Positions 38,220 through 47,059 of a stretch of 64,000 nt of DNA are shown here, in pieces. A model generated the notes under the pieces. It saw nothing but the letters and a program-made list of their open reading frames with translations, was not told the origin of the DNA and did not search any database. The position numbers and the translations under genes were made by a program. Position 1 is the first letter of the stretch; each line of letters opens with the position of its first letter. The DNA lies in assembly GCF_004791585.1 (NCBI RefSeq), contig NZ_SRUU01000017.1:1-64000 (forward strand). The letters run 5' to 3'. The stretch is from Mesorhizobium sp. M1C.F.Ca.ET.210.01.1.1. Lineage in GTDB: Bacteria > Pseudomonadota > Alphaproteobacteria > Rhizobiales > Rhizobiaceae.

Positions 38220-38373
38220 GCGAATCACCTGGTATCGGTTGGATTTTGCAATGCAAGGGCTAGAAAAGGCGAGAGTTGGCGCGAATTAAGGCATCCTCGT
38301 CCCCAATCCAATCGCCAAATTTTTCGGGCGCAATCACGAATACGCGATATTGACGACAATTTTGCAGCATGCC

Positions 38374-38417
38374 GCATGTCTTTTCCCGGAACCGCTGCAC
38401 ACTTTCGGGAGACATGC
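38374..38417. repeat. Rhizobial palindromic intergenic repeat
   Basis: Arms GCATGTC (38374-38380) and GACATGC (38411-38417) enclose TTTTCCCGGAACCGCTGC and ACACTTTCGGGA. The layout resembles the dispersed palindromes of rhizobial genomes, in which CCGxAACCGCTGCxCACTTTTCGG is flanked by GCATG arms. It touches the 3' end of the DciA-like gene and may end or stabilise its transcript. Confidence 0.55.
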
Positions 38418-38918
38418 TCATGGCCTTTTTTGTCCCAGGATGGTCGCTCCGAGCCGCTCCAGCGAAGCGCGCAGACCATCGTCCTCGATCTTGCCGACCG
38501 TGCGCGCCAGCTTCGACTTCTCGGCCTCGCTGAGCGGCCTTGGCGCCGGTTTCGGCCGGGCTTTCGCCGAAAGCACCGGCTTCTGCAGGATCTTGATGCG
38601 GCCGATGGCGTTGAAGCCCAGAAAGGCGTTGACGCGGTTGATGACCTCGCCGGCCTCATGCTGCAGGTGCAGCGCCGCCATACCTTCGCAGGCGATGACC
38701 AGCACCGCCGGCTCGAACGGGTCGTCCTCATGCAGGCGGCGCGGCCACTGGATCTTTTCCGGACGCGAGTGGCTGGCCAGACGCGGTCCGGCGATCTCTT
38801 CCCAGGATTGCACCAGCCCGATCGAGATACCGGCGCGCTTCTTCAGCACCGGATCGAGGATCTCGGTCGCGAGATCGCTCACCGGAACGGGATTGCCGAA
38901 GGGCCTTTTCCCTGCCAT
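38418..38918 (-). CDS. DUF721/DciA-like protein
   Basis: Protein of 166 residues. The N-terminal part has the DUF721 pattern: LATEILDPVLKKRAGISIGL near 16-35, SWEEIAGPRLASHSRPEKI near 38-56, ending in a KH-like strand pair (VLVIACEGMAALHLQHEAGE near 72-91). The C-terminal 60 residues are charged and variable. DciA is the ancestral loader of the DnaB helicase in bacteria that lack DnaC, which fits an alphaproteobacterium. It is divergent from mutY and upstream of the DsbA-like gene. Confidence 0.8.
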   Translation of the reverse strand: MAGKRPFGNPVPVSDLATEILDPVLKKRAGISIGLVQSWEEIAGPRLASHSRPEKIQWPRRLHEDDPFEPAVLVIACEGMAALHLQHEAGEVINRVNAFLGFNAIGRIKILQKPVLSAKARPKPAPRPLSEAEKSKLARTVGKIEDDGLRASLERLGATILGQKRP

Positions 38919-38950
38919 GTGCGTTCTCCGATCCCCAGTTCATCCGATCA

Positions 38951-40078
38951 ATGGCACCGCAAGACCAGACCCGCAAGGCCGAGAAGGCCGACAACAGCAT
39001 CGCCGCCCGCCTGCTCGCCTGGTACGACGCCCATCATCGCGACCTGCCCTGGCGCGTGACGCCGGGCGCATTCTCGCGGGGGGCAAGGCCGGACCCGTAC
39101 CGCGTCTGGCTCTCCGAGGTGATGCTGCAGCAGACCACGGTCGAGGCGGTGAAAGCCTATTTCCGAACCTTCACCGAGAAATGGCCGACCGTCGTGGCGC
39201 TGGCCGCAGCTCCCGCCGAGGACGTCATGAAGGCTTGGGCCGGGCTCGGCTACTATTCCCGGGCGCGTAACCTCAAGGCCTGCGCCGATCTCTTGGCGCG
39301 GCAGGGCGGCCGTTTTCCCGACACCGAGGCCGGACTGAAGGAATTGCCGGGCATCGGCGCCTATACGGCGGCGGCGATCGCGGCGATCGCCTTCGACCGG
39401 CCGGCCGCCGTCGTCGACGGCAATGTCGAGCGCGTCGTCTCGCGGCTTTATTCGATCGAGACGCCGCTCAGCGAGGCCAAGCCCGAAATCCGCGCGCTGG
39501 TCGAGAAACTGGTGCCGCAGACACGGCCCGGCGACTTCGCCCAGGCAATGATGGACCTTGGCGCGACGATCTGCACGCCGCGCCGGCCGCGCTGCATGCT
39601 GTGCCCGGTGCGCGAGGATTGCAGCGCCATTCTCGCGGGCGATCCGGAGCGTTTTCCCGTACGCCTTCCCAAGGACGACAAGCCGCTCAGGCGCGGCGCC
39701 GCCTTCGTTGTCGAGCGCGACGACGGCGCCGTTCTTTTGCGCAAGCGGCCGGACAAGGGGCTGCTCGGCGGCATGACGGAAGTTCCGACCACGGCCTGGA
39801 CGGCGCGAGTAGACGGGGCGACCACCAAAGACGCCGCGCCCTTTCCGGCCGAATGGCGGCGTGCCGGGCGGATCGGCCATGTCTTCACGCATTTCGCGCT
39901 CGAACTCGACGTCTTTCATGCCCACATCAAAGGTAATGTTCCGAGCGGGGGCGATGCGCCGGATGGGCATTTCTGGTCGCTGGCCCATGACATTTCCGGG
40001 GAAGCGCTGCCCACTGTCATGAAAAAGGTAATCGAGGCAGCGATACCGGGCAGGACCAAGAAACAGCACCCTCACTGA
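38951..40078 (+). CDS. mutY: A/G-specific adenine glycosylase
   Basis: Protein of 375 residues. The catalytic domain contains LSEVMLQQTTV near 53-63 (with the active-site Glu), a helix-hairpin-helix LPGIGAYTAAAIAAIAF near 132-148 and the catalytic-Asp region AAVVDGNVERV. The four-cysteine iron-sulfur cluster is in CTPRRPRCMLCPVREDC. The C-terminal third is the NUDIX-like domain that recognises 8-oxoguanine. It removes adenine mispaired with oxidised guanine. Only 10 bases separate it from the HAD gene downstream. Confidence 0.96.
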   Translation: MAPQDQTRKAEKADNSIAARLLAWYDAHHRDLPWRVTPGAFSRGARPDPYRVWLSEVMLQQTTVEAVKAYFRTFTEKWPTVVALAAAPAEDVMKAWAGLGYYSRARNLKACADLLARQGGRFPDTEAGLKELPGIGAYTAAAIAAIAFDRPAAVVDGNVERVVSRLYSIETPLSEAKPEIRALVEKLVPQTRPGDFAQAMMDLGATICTPRRPRCMLCPVREDCSAILAGDPERFPVRLPKDDKPLRRGAAFVVERDDGAVLLRKRPDKGLLGGMTEVPTTAWTARVDGATTKDAAPFPAEWRRAGRIGHVFTHFALELDVFHAHIKGNVPSGGDAPDGHFWSLAHDISGEALPTVMKKVIEAAIPGRTKKQHPH

Positions 40079-40088
40079 AAGGCCTGCA

Positions 40089-40700
40089 ATGACTGAAATC
40101 CGCCACATCGTGTTCGACATCGGCAGGGTGCTGATCCACTACGACCCGGACATCCCGTTCAGCCGCCTGATCCCCGATGCCGGCGAGCGGAAATGGTTCT
40201 TCGACAACGTCTGCACCAGCGCCTGGAACATCGAGCAGGACCGCGGGCGGACATGGGAAGAGGCCGAGGCGCTGCTGATCGCCGAGCACCCTGGTCATGC
40301 CGAGAACATCCGCAACTTCCGCCGCTACTGGCACGACATGGTGCCGCATGCCTATGACGACAGCGTCGCCATCATGGTCGGCCTGATCGAGAGTGGCCGC
40401 GACGTGACGATGCTGACCAATTTCGCCGCCGACACTTTCACGGAGGCCCGCCAGCGCTTCGGTTTTCTCGACCGCCCGCGCGGCGTCACCGTCTCGGGCG
40501 AGATCGGCCTGATCAAGCCGGATCAGGCCATCTACGACCATCACGTCGCGTCATTCGGCCTGGAGCCGGCCGCCACGCTGTTCATCGACGACAGCCAGAG
40601 GAATGTCGATGGCGCCAAGGCGGCCGGCTGGCAGGCGGTGCTGTTCACCGACGCCAGGGCGCTTAAAGCAGACCTTGAGCGGCTCGGGATTGCGGTCTGA
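40089..40700 (+). CDS. HAD-superfamily hydrolase (HAD-IA)
   Basis: Protein of 203 residues. Motif I is HIVFDIGRVLIHYD near residues 5-18. DIGRV replaces the usual DxDxV, so the second aspartate is Gly; many YihX-type family members have DxGxV and keep activity. Motif II is MLTNFA near 115, Lys is in GLIKPDQAIY near 141-150, and the acidic motif is LFIDDSQRNVDGAKAAGW near 166-183. It resembles YihX/YfnB-type sugar phosphatases. Cotranscribed with mutY. Confidence 0.85.
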   Translation: MTEIRHIVFDIGRVLIHYDPDIPFSRLIPDAGERKWFFDNVCTSAWNIEQDRGRTWEEAEALLIAEHPGHAENIRNFRRYWHDMVPHAYDDSVAIMVGLIESGRDVTMLTNFAADTFTEARQRFGFLDRPRGVTVSGEIGLIKPDQAIYDHHVASFGLEPAATLFIDDSQRNVDGAKAAGWQAVLFTDARALKADLERLGIAV

Positions 40701-40740
40701 TCTGAATCATTTGCGGCGATCCGCTAAAGTCTTGATTCAA

Positions 40741-40779
40741 GAGCGGTTCGGCGATTTTCATGGAAACGCCCAACCGCTC
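40741..40779. repeat. Palindromic repeat between converging genes (first of two)
   Basis: Arms GAGCGGTT (40741-40748) and AACCGCTC (40772-40779), extended by GGCG/CGCC inside. It lies between the converging HAD gene (end 40700) and ccrM (end 40846) and may act as a bidirectional terminator. Confidence 0.55.
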
Positions 40780-40792
40780 CAAATTGTTTTCC

Positions 40793-40836
40793 GCAATTCC
40801 GAACGGAAACCCGCTGAGCACTTTTCCTGGAATTGC
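40793..40836. repeat. Palindromic repeat, same family as 51694-51737
   Basis: Arms GCAATTCC (40793-40800) and GGAATTGC (40829-40836) flank GAACGGAAACCCGCTGAG and CACTTTTCCT. The copy at 51694-51737 differs at only a few positions. Both sit at gene ends. Likely one of the dispersed palindromes of Mesorhizobium-type genomes. Confidence 0.65.
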
Positions 40837-40845
40837 TTTGGCGGA

Positions 40846-41979
40846 TCAGGCCCCTGCCCGCTCCATGCCGAGGCGGGCGATGCGGCGCAGCTCGTCGATA
40901 GGGGTCAGGCCGCCGCTGCGCTCATAGTGCCAGAAGGTCCAGCCGTTGCAGGCGTCCAGCCCCTGCACTTCGGCGCCGATCTTGTGGATCGAGCCGGCGC
41001 TGTCGCCGATGGCCAGTGTGCCGTCGGCGCGCACCTTCGCGGCCCAGCGTTTCTTGGCGTCGTAGAGGATGGCACCCGGCGCCACCAGGCCGGTGTCGAT
41101 CAGGCTGATGAAGGCGACGCGCGGTTCGGCGCGCTTGCCCGAAAGCACGGTGAGATCGGCGTTTTCCAGCGGGCGCACCGCGGCGATGCGCTCATTGGCG
41201 GCATCGATATAGGCCTGCTCGCGCTCGATGCCGACGAAGTGGCGGCCGAGGCGCCTGGCGACGGCGCCGGTCGTGCCCGAGCCGAAGAAGGGATCGAGCA
41301 CGACATCGCCCGGCCTGGTCGAGGCCATCATGATGCGGGCAAGCAGCGCCTCCGGCTTCTGCGTCGGATGCAGCTTGTTGCCGTTCTCGTCCTTCAGCCG
41401 TTCGCCGCCCGTGCAGATCGGGAACAGCCAGTCGGAGCGCATCTGCAGGTCGTCGTTCGACGCCTTCAGCGCTTCGTAGTTGAAGGTGTAGCCCTTGGCC
41501 TTCTGGTCGCGCGAGGCCCAGATCATCGTCTCATGCGCGTTCTGGAAGCGGCGGCCGCGAAAGTTCGGCATCGGGTTCGTCTTGCGCCAGACGACGTCGT
41601 TGAGGATCCAGAAGCCGAGATCCTGCATCCGGGCGCCGACGCGGAAGATGTTGTGGTAGGAGCCGATGACCCAGATGGTGCCGTTGGGCTTCAGCACGCG
41701 CCGCGCCGCGAGCAGCCAGGCGCGGGTGAAGGCGTCATAGGCTTCAAAACTCTCGAACTGGTCCCAGTCGTCGTCGACGGCGTCGACCTTGGACTGGTCA
41801 GGCCGGTGCAGGTCGCCGTCGAGTTGAAGGTTGTAGGGCGGGTCGGCGAAGACGACGTCGATCGACTTTTCCGGCAGCCTGTCGAGAGCCGCGACGCAGT
41901 CGCCTTTCAGGATCGTGTCCAGCCATTCGGACTTAAGGGGAGCGTGGGAGAGCTCGTCGAGAAGACGCACGGCAGACAT
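40846..41979 (-). CDS. ccrM: Cell-cycle adenine methyltransferase CcrM (GANTC)
   Basis: Protein of 377 residues from ATG 41979 (MSAVRLLDELS); ATG 41991 is a possible earlier start. It is a beta-class N6-adenine methyltransferase: catalytic motif DVVFADPPYNLQL near 41-53, target region in the middle and AdoMet motif DVVLDPFFGSGTTG near 220-233. The C-terminal about 90 residues (LYDAKKRWAAKVRADGTL and following) form the RAMA-type DNA-recognition domain specific to CcrM proteins. It methylates GANTC after replication and coordinates the alphaproteobacterial cell cycle. The upstream region has a TAACCAT half-site that could bind CtrA, but this is weak. Confidence 0.96.
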   Translation of the reverse strand: MSAVRLLDELSHAPLKSEWLDTILKGDCVAALDRLPEKSIDVVFADPPYNLQLDGDLHRPDQSKVDAVDDDWDQFESFEAYDAFTRAWLLAARRVLKPNGTIWVIGSYHNIFRVGARMQDLGFWILNDVVWRKTNPMPNFRGRRFQNAHETMIWASRDQKAKGYTFNYEALKASNDDLQMRSDWLFPICTGGERLKDENGNKLHPTQKPEALLARIMMASTRPGDVVLDPFFGSGTTGAVARRLGRHFVGIEREQAYIDAANERIAAVRPLENADLTVLSGKRAEPRVAFISLIDTGLVAPGAILYDAKKRWAAKVRADGTLAIGDSAGSIHKIGAEVQGLDACNGWTFWHYERSGGLTPIDELRRIARLGMERAGA

Positions 41980-42151
41980 CAAATCACCCAAAGCACGCGT
42001 TACGGTTTACTGCCTGTTATGGTTACCGATCAGCGTAAACATTCGGTGAAGGCTGATCAGCGTTGCGCGATTTGCGAAGACCGGCCCATTGGTGTATGCC
42101 GCGCCGCTTGAGCCAGCCAGGCCATGTTTCCTCCCCAAGTTCCGGATAGCC

Positions 42152-42841
42152 ATGCCCCAGCCAGACCTTGTCATCTTCGATTGCGACGGCGTGCTCGTCG
42201 ATTCCGAAATCATCGCCGCGCGCATCGAGGCCGAGCTCATCACTTTGGCCGGATACGAGATCTCGGCCGAGGAGCTAGCCGAGACCTATGCCGGGCTGAC
42301 CTTCAAGGACATCCTGATGCGGGTCGAGGAGAAGTCGCAGATACCGCTCCAGGCCTCGCTGATCGACCGCGCCGAAGAGCTGGTCGACCGCAAGCTGCGC
42401 AGCGACGTGCGCATCATCGACGGCGCCCGCGAGGCGGTGGCGGCCGTCACGGCTCCGCGTGCCGTCTGCTCCAATTCCCGCAAGGATCGGGTCGAGTTCA
42501 TGCTGGAGAAGGTGCGTCTGTTGCCGTTCTTCGCCGGCCACATCTTCTCCGGGCTCGACATCCCCAGCAAGAAGACGAAGCCGGCGCCGGACGTGTTCCT
42601 CTACGCCGCCGAACAGCTCGGCGCGAACCCGAAAAACACCTTCGTCATCGAGGATTCGGTGCACGGCATCACCGGCGCCAGGGCAGCCGGCATGCGCGTC
42701 ATCGGCTTCACCGGCGCCGGGCACAGCTATCCCGGGCACGCCGACGCGCTGACCGAGGCGGGCGCCGAGACCGTCATCCGCCGCTGGGCTGAGCTGAACA
42801 GCACGATCGCGGCACTGTCGGAGTGGTCGGAAGACGCCTAG
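42152..42841 (+). CDS. HAD-IA phosphatase, phosphoglycolate/beta-phosphoglucomutase type
   Basis: Protein of 229 residues from ATG 42152, where motif I begins almost at once (LVIFDCDGVLVDSE, with both aspartates). An alpha-helical C1 cap follows. Motif II is AVCSNSRKD near 103-111, Lys is in KKTKPAPDVFLYAA near 145-158, and the acidic motif is VIEDSVHGITGARAAGM near 169-185. The length fits YieH/Gph-like sugar-phosphate or phosphoglycolate phosphatases. The start gives a canonical N-terminus although its ribosome site is weak. Confidence 0.88.
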   Translation: MPQPDLVIFDCDGVLVDSEIIAARIEAELITLAGYEISAEELAETYAGLTFKDILMRVEEKSQIPLQASLIDRAEELVDRKLRSDVRIIDGAREAVAAVTAPRAVCSNSRKDRVEFMLEKVRLLPFFAGHIFSGLDIPSKKTKPAPDVFLYAAEQLGANPKNTFVIEDSVHGITGARAAGMRVIGFTGAGHSYPGHADALTEAGAETVIRRWAELNSTIAALSEWSEDA

Positions 42842-42873
42842 AGCCTGCCTAGCGTCTGGCGCGACGGAACTGA

Positions 42874-43611
42874 TCAGTTCGTCGCGGCGACGCGCTTCTT
42901 CCTCTTGCCCTTGGACTTGTCCCCGGGTGCCGGCGTGTTCTCGTCATAGCCGGCATAGGCCTGGTAGTCGCGTGCGGTCGGCTCCGGCACCACGACATTG
43001 GCGTCGGTGAAGACGAACTGCGTGGCGGCCGACGGATCGGTGACCTGAACCTGGTACTGGTGGAGCTGCGAATAGAGCACGTCAGGCCCGTGCTGGACCG
43101 CGACGCGGATCGGCATGGTGACGGTGCCCGGCGCGAACATCGGGCCAGGGACGACCTTGCCGGCGACCGCGATCTTCATCGTCAGCTGGCCGTTTTCGTG
43201 CGTGCAGTCGCGTGTCACGTCCGCAATCGAGGCCTGGTAGATGATCTTGGCCGGATCGCGATTGGGATCGACCGGCGCGCCGTCGGGTCCGGTCTGCGCG
43301 GCCGCGGCGGCCGCCGCGTCGGCGCCCTCGGGCGCATCGCTCTTCTTTTTCTTCGGCTTGGCGGTTGCGCCCTTGGCATAAGTGTTGAAGAAAGCAGTGC
43401 CGTCGCGCAGCGTCACCTTCGGGCAGTAGGCGCGCAGCTGGCTGGCAACCACCTTGGGGTCCTGCGGCGGCGGCGGAGCGGTCGGATCCTTCTTGCCGAA
43501 GCCGAAGTCCAGGATGCCGTTGTCGCTGGATTGGCAGCCGGCGGCGGCAAGCATAAAGCCGGCAAGCGCCAGACCCGCGACAAAACGACGGTTGACCGAA
43601 TTAAACGCCAT
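42874..43611 (-). CDS. Conserved rhizobial lipoprotein
   Basis: Protein of 245 residues. The lipoprotein signal ends at the lipobox AAAGC near residue 26. The mature part has a Pro-rich segment (DPTAPPPPQDP), a conserved block (ASQLRAYCPKVTLRDGTAFF), an Ala/Lys-rich low-complexity insert (about 83-115), a conserved half with CTHENGQLTMKIAVAGKVV near 135-153, and a basic C-terminus (KSKGKRKKR). I know no function for it. Divergent from thrC, with a shared 129-base promoter region that contains TTAACCAA at 43690. Confidence 0.75.
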   Translation of the reverse strand: MAFNSVNRRFVAGLALAGFMLAAAGCQSSDNGILDFGFGKKDPTAPPPPQDPKVVASQLRAYCPKVTLRDGTAFFNTYAKGATAKPKKKKSDAPEGADAAAAAAAQTGPDGAPVDPNRDPAKIIYQASIADVTRDCTHENGQLTMKIAVAGKVVPGPMFAPGTVTMPIRVAVQHGPDVLYSQLHQYQVQVTDPSAATQFVFTDANVVVPEPTARDYQAYAGYDENTPAPGDKSKGKRKKRVAATN

Positions 43612-43740
43612 AAACTGCTCTTCCCTCTCACAAAGCCGGTGACGTATATCAACGCCGCGGCAAAAATGCGACTGAGCCGGTTCGGAAAATTAACCAATTT
43701 GTCGTGGATGACGCGGCCGGCAGCAAATGGACTGTTAGCG

Positions 43741-45138
43741 ATGCAATATGTGAGTACCCGCGGGGATGCGCCCGTGCTTGGATTTTCCGACGCGGTGCTG
43801 GCCGGGCTGGCGCGCGACGGCGGGCTTTACGTGCCGCGCGAATGGCCGCAGTTCTCGGCCGCCGACATCCGCTCCATGCGCGGGCTTGCCTATCCCGACC
43901 TTGCCATCCGCGTCCTGACGCCTTTCCTCGGCGACGAGATCGCCGCACCCGTCTTCGAGCGGCTGGTGCGCGAAGCCTACGCCACTTTCCGGCACGACGC
44001 GGTCTGCCCGCTGGTACAGGCCGGCACCAACACCTTCATCCTCGAGCTCTTCCACGGCCCGACGCTCGCCTTCAAGGACGTGGCGATGCAGTTGCTGGCG
44101 CGGCTGATGGACCATGTGCTTGCCGAACGCGGCCAGCGCGCGACCATCGTCGGCGCCACGTCGGGCGACACCGGGGGCGCTGCCATAGACGCCTTCGCCG
44201 GACGCGACCGCACCGACATCTTCATCCTTTTCCCCAACGGCAAGGTCTCGCCAGTGCAGCAGCGGCAGATGACGACGTCGAGCGCTGCGAATGTCCATGC
44301 GCTGTCGATCGAAGGCAATTTCGACGATTGCCAGGGCCTGGTGAAGGAGATGTTCAACGATCACGCCTTCCGCGACAGGGTGTCGCTGTCGGGCGTCAAT
44401 TCGATCAACTGGGCCCGCATCATGGCCCAGATCGTCTATTATTTCTCCTCGGCGCTGTCGCTCGGCGCGCCCGACCGGCCGGTCTCCTTCACCGTGCCGA
44501 CGGGCAATTTCGGCGACATTTTCGCAGGCTATGCCGCCAAGCGCATGGGGCTGCCGGTCGAGCGGCTGATCATCGCCACCAACGACAACGACATATTGGC
44601 ACGCACGCTGTCGAGCGGCGAATACCGGACCAGGGGCGTGTTCGCCACCACCTCGCCTTCCATGGACATCCAGGTGTCGTCGAACTTCGAGCGCCTGCTG
44701 TTCGAGGCCGCGGGCCGCGACGCCGCAACCGTCAGGCGCTACATGAACGGGCTCAAGCAGTCCGGCGCCTTCACCATCGAAGCGGGCGAAATGGCGCGGA
44801 TAAGGGCCGAGTTCGATGCCGGCCGCGCCAGCGTCGACGAGGTCGCCGCCACGATCCGTTCGACGCTCGAAGCGAGCAGCTATCTGCTCGACCCGCACAC
44901 GGCGGCCGCCGTGCATGTCGCGGCCGGCCACGCTTCGGGCGCCGTGCCCATGGTGGTGCTCGGCACAGCGCATCCGGCGAAGTTCCCGGCGGCGGTCGAA
45001 GCCGCCAGCGGCATCACGCCGGCCCTGCCGGCATGGCTGGGCGGCTTGATGACAGCCGACGAAAAATACACGATACTTCCATCCGACCTGAAAATGGTGG
45101 AAGATTACGTGGGCCGCCACACGCGGGCGGCACGTTAG
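43741..45138 (+). CDS. thrC: Threonine synthase
   Basis: Pyridoxal-phosphate enzyme of 465 residues (ATG 43741, start MQYVSTRGDAPVLGF). The PLP-lysine lies in GPTLAFKDVAMQLL near 100-113. Phosphate- and substrate-binding blocks are VGATSGDTGGAAIDAF near 137-152, SGVNSINWARI near 220-230 and VPTGNFGDIFAGY near 253-265. It converts O-phosphohomoserine to threonine, the last step after ThrB, encoded at 54593-55555 on the other strand. An M16 peptidase gene follows 14 bases downstream, an arrangement common in Hyphomicrobiales. Confidence 0.96.
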   Translation: MQYVSTRGDAPVLGFSDAVLAGLARDGGLYVPREWPQFSAADIRSMRGLAYPDLAIRVLTPFLGDEIAAPVFERLVREAYATFRHDAVCPLVQAGTNTFILELFHGPTLAFKDVAMQLLARLMDHVLAERGQRATIVGATSGDTGGAAIDAFAGRDRTDIFILFPNGKVSPVQQRQMTTSSAANVHALSIEGNFDDCQGLVKEMFNDHAFRDRVSLSGVNSINWARIMAQIVYYFSSALSLGAPDRPVSFTVPTGNFGDIFAGYAAKRMGLPVERLIIATNDNDILARTLSSGEYRTRGVFATTSPSMDIQVSSNFERLLFEAAGRDAATVRRYMNGLKQSGAFTIEAGEMARIRAEFDAGRASVDEVAATIRSTLEASSYLLDPHTAAAVHVAAGHASGAVPMVVLGTAHPAKFPAAVEAASGITPALPAWLGGLMTADEKYTILPSDLKMVEDYVGRHTRAAR

Positions 45139-45152
45139 GGAGTAGTTGCCAT

Positions 45153-46445
45153 ATGGGTGTTGAGGTAAGCCGTCTGTCGAACGGCCTGACAGTCGCCACC
45201 GAAACCCTTCCAAGCCTCGAATCCGTTGCCCTTGGTGCCTGGGTCAAGTCAGGCGCACGCAATGAACGCGACGAAGAGCACGGCATGGCGCACCTGCTCG
45301 AGCACATGGCGTTCAAGGGAACGAAACGGCGCAGCGCCTTCGAGATCGCCTCGGAAATCGAGAATGTCGGCGGCGAGATCAACGCCGCCACCAGCGTCGA
45401 GACGACGTCCTACTACGCCAGGGTGCTCTCCGACGACGTGCCGCTCGCCGTCGACATCCTGGCCGACATCCTGCAGGAATCGGAATTCGATCCCGAGGAA
45501 CTGGAGCGCGAGCAGCATGTGATCTTGCAGGAGATCGGCGCCGCGCACGACACACCCGACGACATCGTCTTCGACCGCTTCACCGAAACCGCCTTCCGCC
45601 ACCAGACCATCGGCCGCTCGATCCTCGGCACGCCGGAGACGGTCAAGTCCTTCACCTCCAAGCAGCTGCACGATTTCATCGAACGGCAATATGGCGCCGA
45701 GCGGATGGTGATCGTGGCGGCCGGCGACATCAAGCACGACAATTTCGTGCGCGAAGTCGAGAAGCAGCTCGGCGGCTTCCGCGCCAAGGTCGACAGCAGC
45801 ATTCCGCAATATGCGCAATATGTCGGCGGCGACTTCCGCGAGGACCGCGACCTGATGGACGCGCAGATCGTGCTCGGCTTCGAGGGCCGCGCCTATCACG
45901 TGCGCGACTTCTACGCCTCTCAGGTGCTGTCGATGATCCTCGGCGGCGGCATGTCGTCGAGGCTGTTCCAGGAAGTGCGCGAGAAGCGCGGCCTATGCTA
46001 TTCGGTCTATGCCTTCCACTGGGGCTTTTCCGACACCGGCATCTTCGGCGTGCACGCCGCCACCGGGCAGAGCGATATCGCCAAGCTGGTGCCGGTCATC
46101 ATCGACGAATTGCAGAAAGCCGGCGAAAGCATCCTCCAGGAAGAGCTCGATCGGGCGCGCGCGCAATATCGCGCCGGCCTCATCATGTCGGCCGAAAGCC
46201 CGGCCAGCCGCGCCTCGCAGATCGCCAGGCAACTGCTTCTGTTCGGCCGTCCGATCGCCAAGGAAGAGCTGATGGAGCGGCTGGCGGCACTCACCGTCGA
46301 GCGGCTGACCGACCTCTCGTCGCGGCTGTTCTCGACCAAGCCTACATTGACGGCGGTTGGCCCCGTGGGCACGCTGGCGCCCTACGAGACGATCCTCGAA
46401 TCGCTTGCGGGCCCGCAGACAACGGCCCGCAAGCTCGCCGTCTAG
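45153..46445 (+). CDS. M16-family zinc peptidase (mitochondrial processing peptidase-like)
   Basis: Protein of 430 residues from ATG 45153. The inverted zinc motif HLLEH is in EHGMAHLLEHMAFKG near 43-57, with the downstream ligand in the ETTSYYARVL/EREQHVILQEI region. Two M16 halves are visible, the second with LSMILGGGMSSRLFQEVREKRG split near 265-287, including the conserved RE-K-GL motif. It resembles bacterial PqqL/YmxG and mitochondrial MPP-beta. Likely degrades or processes short peptides; the location (cytoplasm or periplasm) is not clear as no signal is seen. Confidence 0.92.
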   Translation: MGVEVSRLSNGLTVATETLPSLESVALGAWVKSGARNERDEEHGMAHLLEHMAFKGTKRRSAFEIASEIENVGGEINAATSVETTSYYARVLSDDVPLAVDILADILQESEFDPEELEREQHVILQEIGAAHDTPDDIVFDRFTETAFRHQTIGRSILGTPETVKSFTSKQLHDFIERQYGAERMVIVAAGDIKHDNFVREVEKQLGGFRAKVDSSIPQYAQYVGGDFREDRDLMDAQIVLGFEGRAYHVRDFYASQVLSMILGGGMSSRLFQEVREKRGLCYSVYAFHWGFSDTGIFGVHAATGQSDIAKLVPVIIDELQKAGESILQEELDRARAQYRAGLIMSAESPASRASQIARQLLLFGRPIAKEELMERLAALTVERLTDLSSRLFSTKPTLTAVGPVGTLAPYETILESLAGPQTTARKLAV

Positions 46446-46459
46446 CCCGACCAAAAGCC

Positions 46460-47056
46460 GTGTTCGCGCTTCCTTTCTTTCGCCGCGACCTGCCGGCACT
46501 GAAGGGCGACAAGGTCACGCTGCGCGTGCCGCTGACCAACGACTACCGCGAATGGTCGACGCTGCGCGGCGAAAGCCGCGCCTTCCTCGAGCCCTGGGAG
46601 CCGCGCTGGCAGCCGGACGAGCTCGACCGCGCCGCTTGGCGGCTGCGCATCGGCCGCTACCGCGAGGATTATGCGCAAGGCACGGCCATCGCCTTCTTCA
46701 TCTTCGAGAAGTCGAGCGGCAAGCTCGCCGGCGGCATCACGCTCGGCAACATCCGCCACGGCGTCTCGCAAAGCGGCCATATCGGCTACTGGATCGGCGA
46801 GCGCTTCGGCGGCCGCGGCCTGATGACCGAGGCGGTCAAGCTGGTGTCGCGCTTCGCCTTCGATACGCTGAGGTTGCACCGGATCGAGGCTGCCTGTATT
46901 CCCGACAACGCCCGATCGATCCGCGTGCTTGAAAAAGCCGGATTCCGGCGCGAAGGACTTCTGCGATCCTACCTCAGGATCAACGGTATCTGGCAGGATC
47001 ACTACCTCTACGCCCGGATCGCGGACGATCCGCCGGGTGATGGAACGAAGGGCTGA
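46460..47056 (+). CDS. GNAT acetyltransferase, RimJ-like
   Basis: Protein of 198 residues from GTG 46460, 14 bases after the peptidase stop. It has the RimJ/RimL pattern: LRVPLTNDYREWSTLRGESRAFL in two parts near 22-44, EPRWQPDEL near 47-55, GYWIGERFGGRGLMTEAVKL for acetyl-CoA binding near 109-128, and IEAACIPDNARSIRVLEKAGF near 141-161. It probably N-acetylates ribosomal proteins or other amines. Neighbours suggest cotranscription with thrC and the peptidase. Confidence 0.88.
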   Translation: MFALPFFRRDLPALKGDKVTLRVPLTNDYREWSTLRGESRAFLEPWEPRWQPDELDRAAWRLRIGRYREDYAQGTAIAFFIFEKSSGKLAGGITLGNIRHGVSQSGHIGYWIGERFGGRGLMTEAVKLVSRFAFDTLRLHRIEAACIPDNARSIRVLEKAGFRREGLLRSYLRINGIWQDHYLYARIADDPPGDGTKG

Positions 47057-47059
47057 TAT

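Noticed and set aside
41992..42090. CtrA binding site upstream of ccrM
   Set aside because: Only a TAACCAT-like half-site is visible; the full TTAA-N7-TTAA is not present, so I do not list it as a feature.
43060..43740. Upstream extension of the thrC frame (692 codons in total)
   Set aside because: The threonine synthase N-terminus begins at ATG 43741; the extension is antisense to the lipoprotein gene and its promoter.
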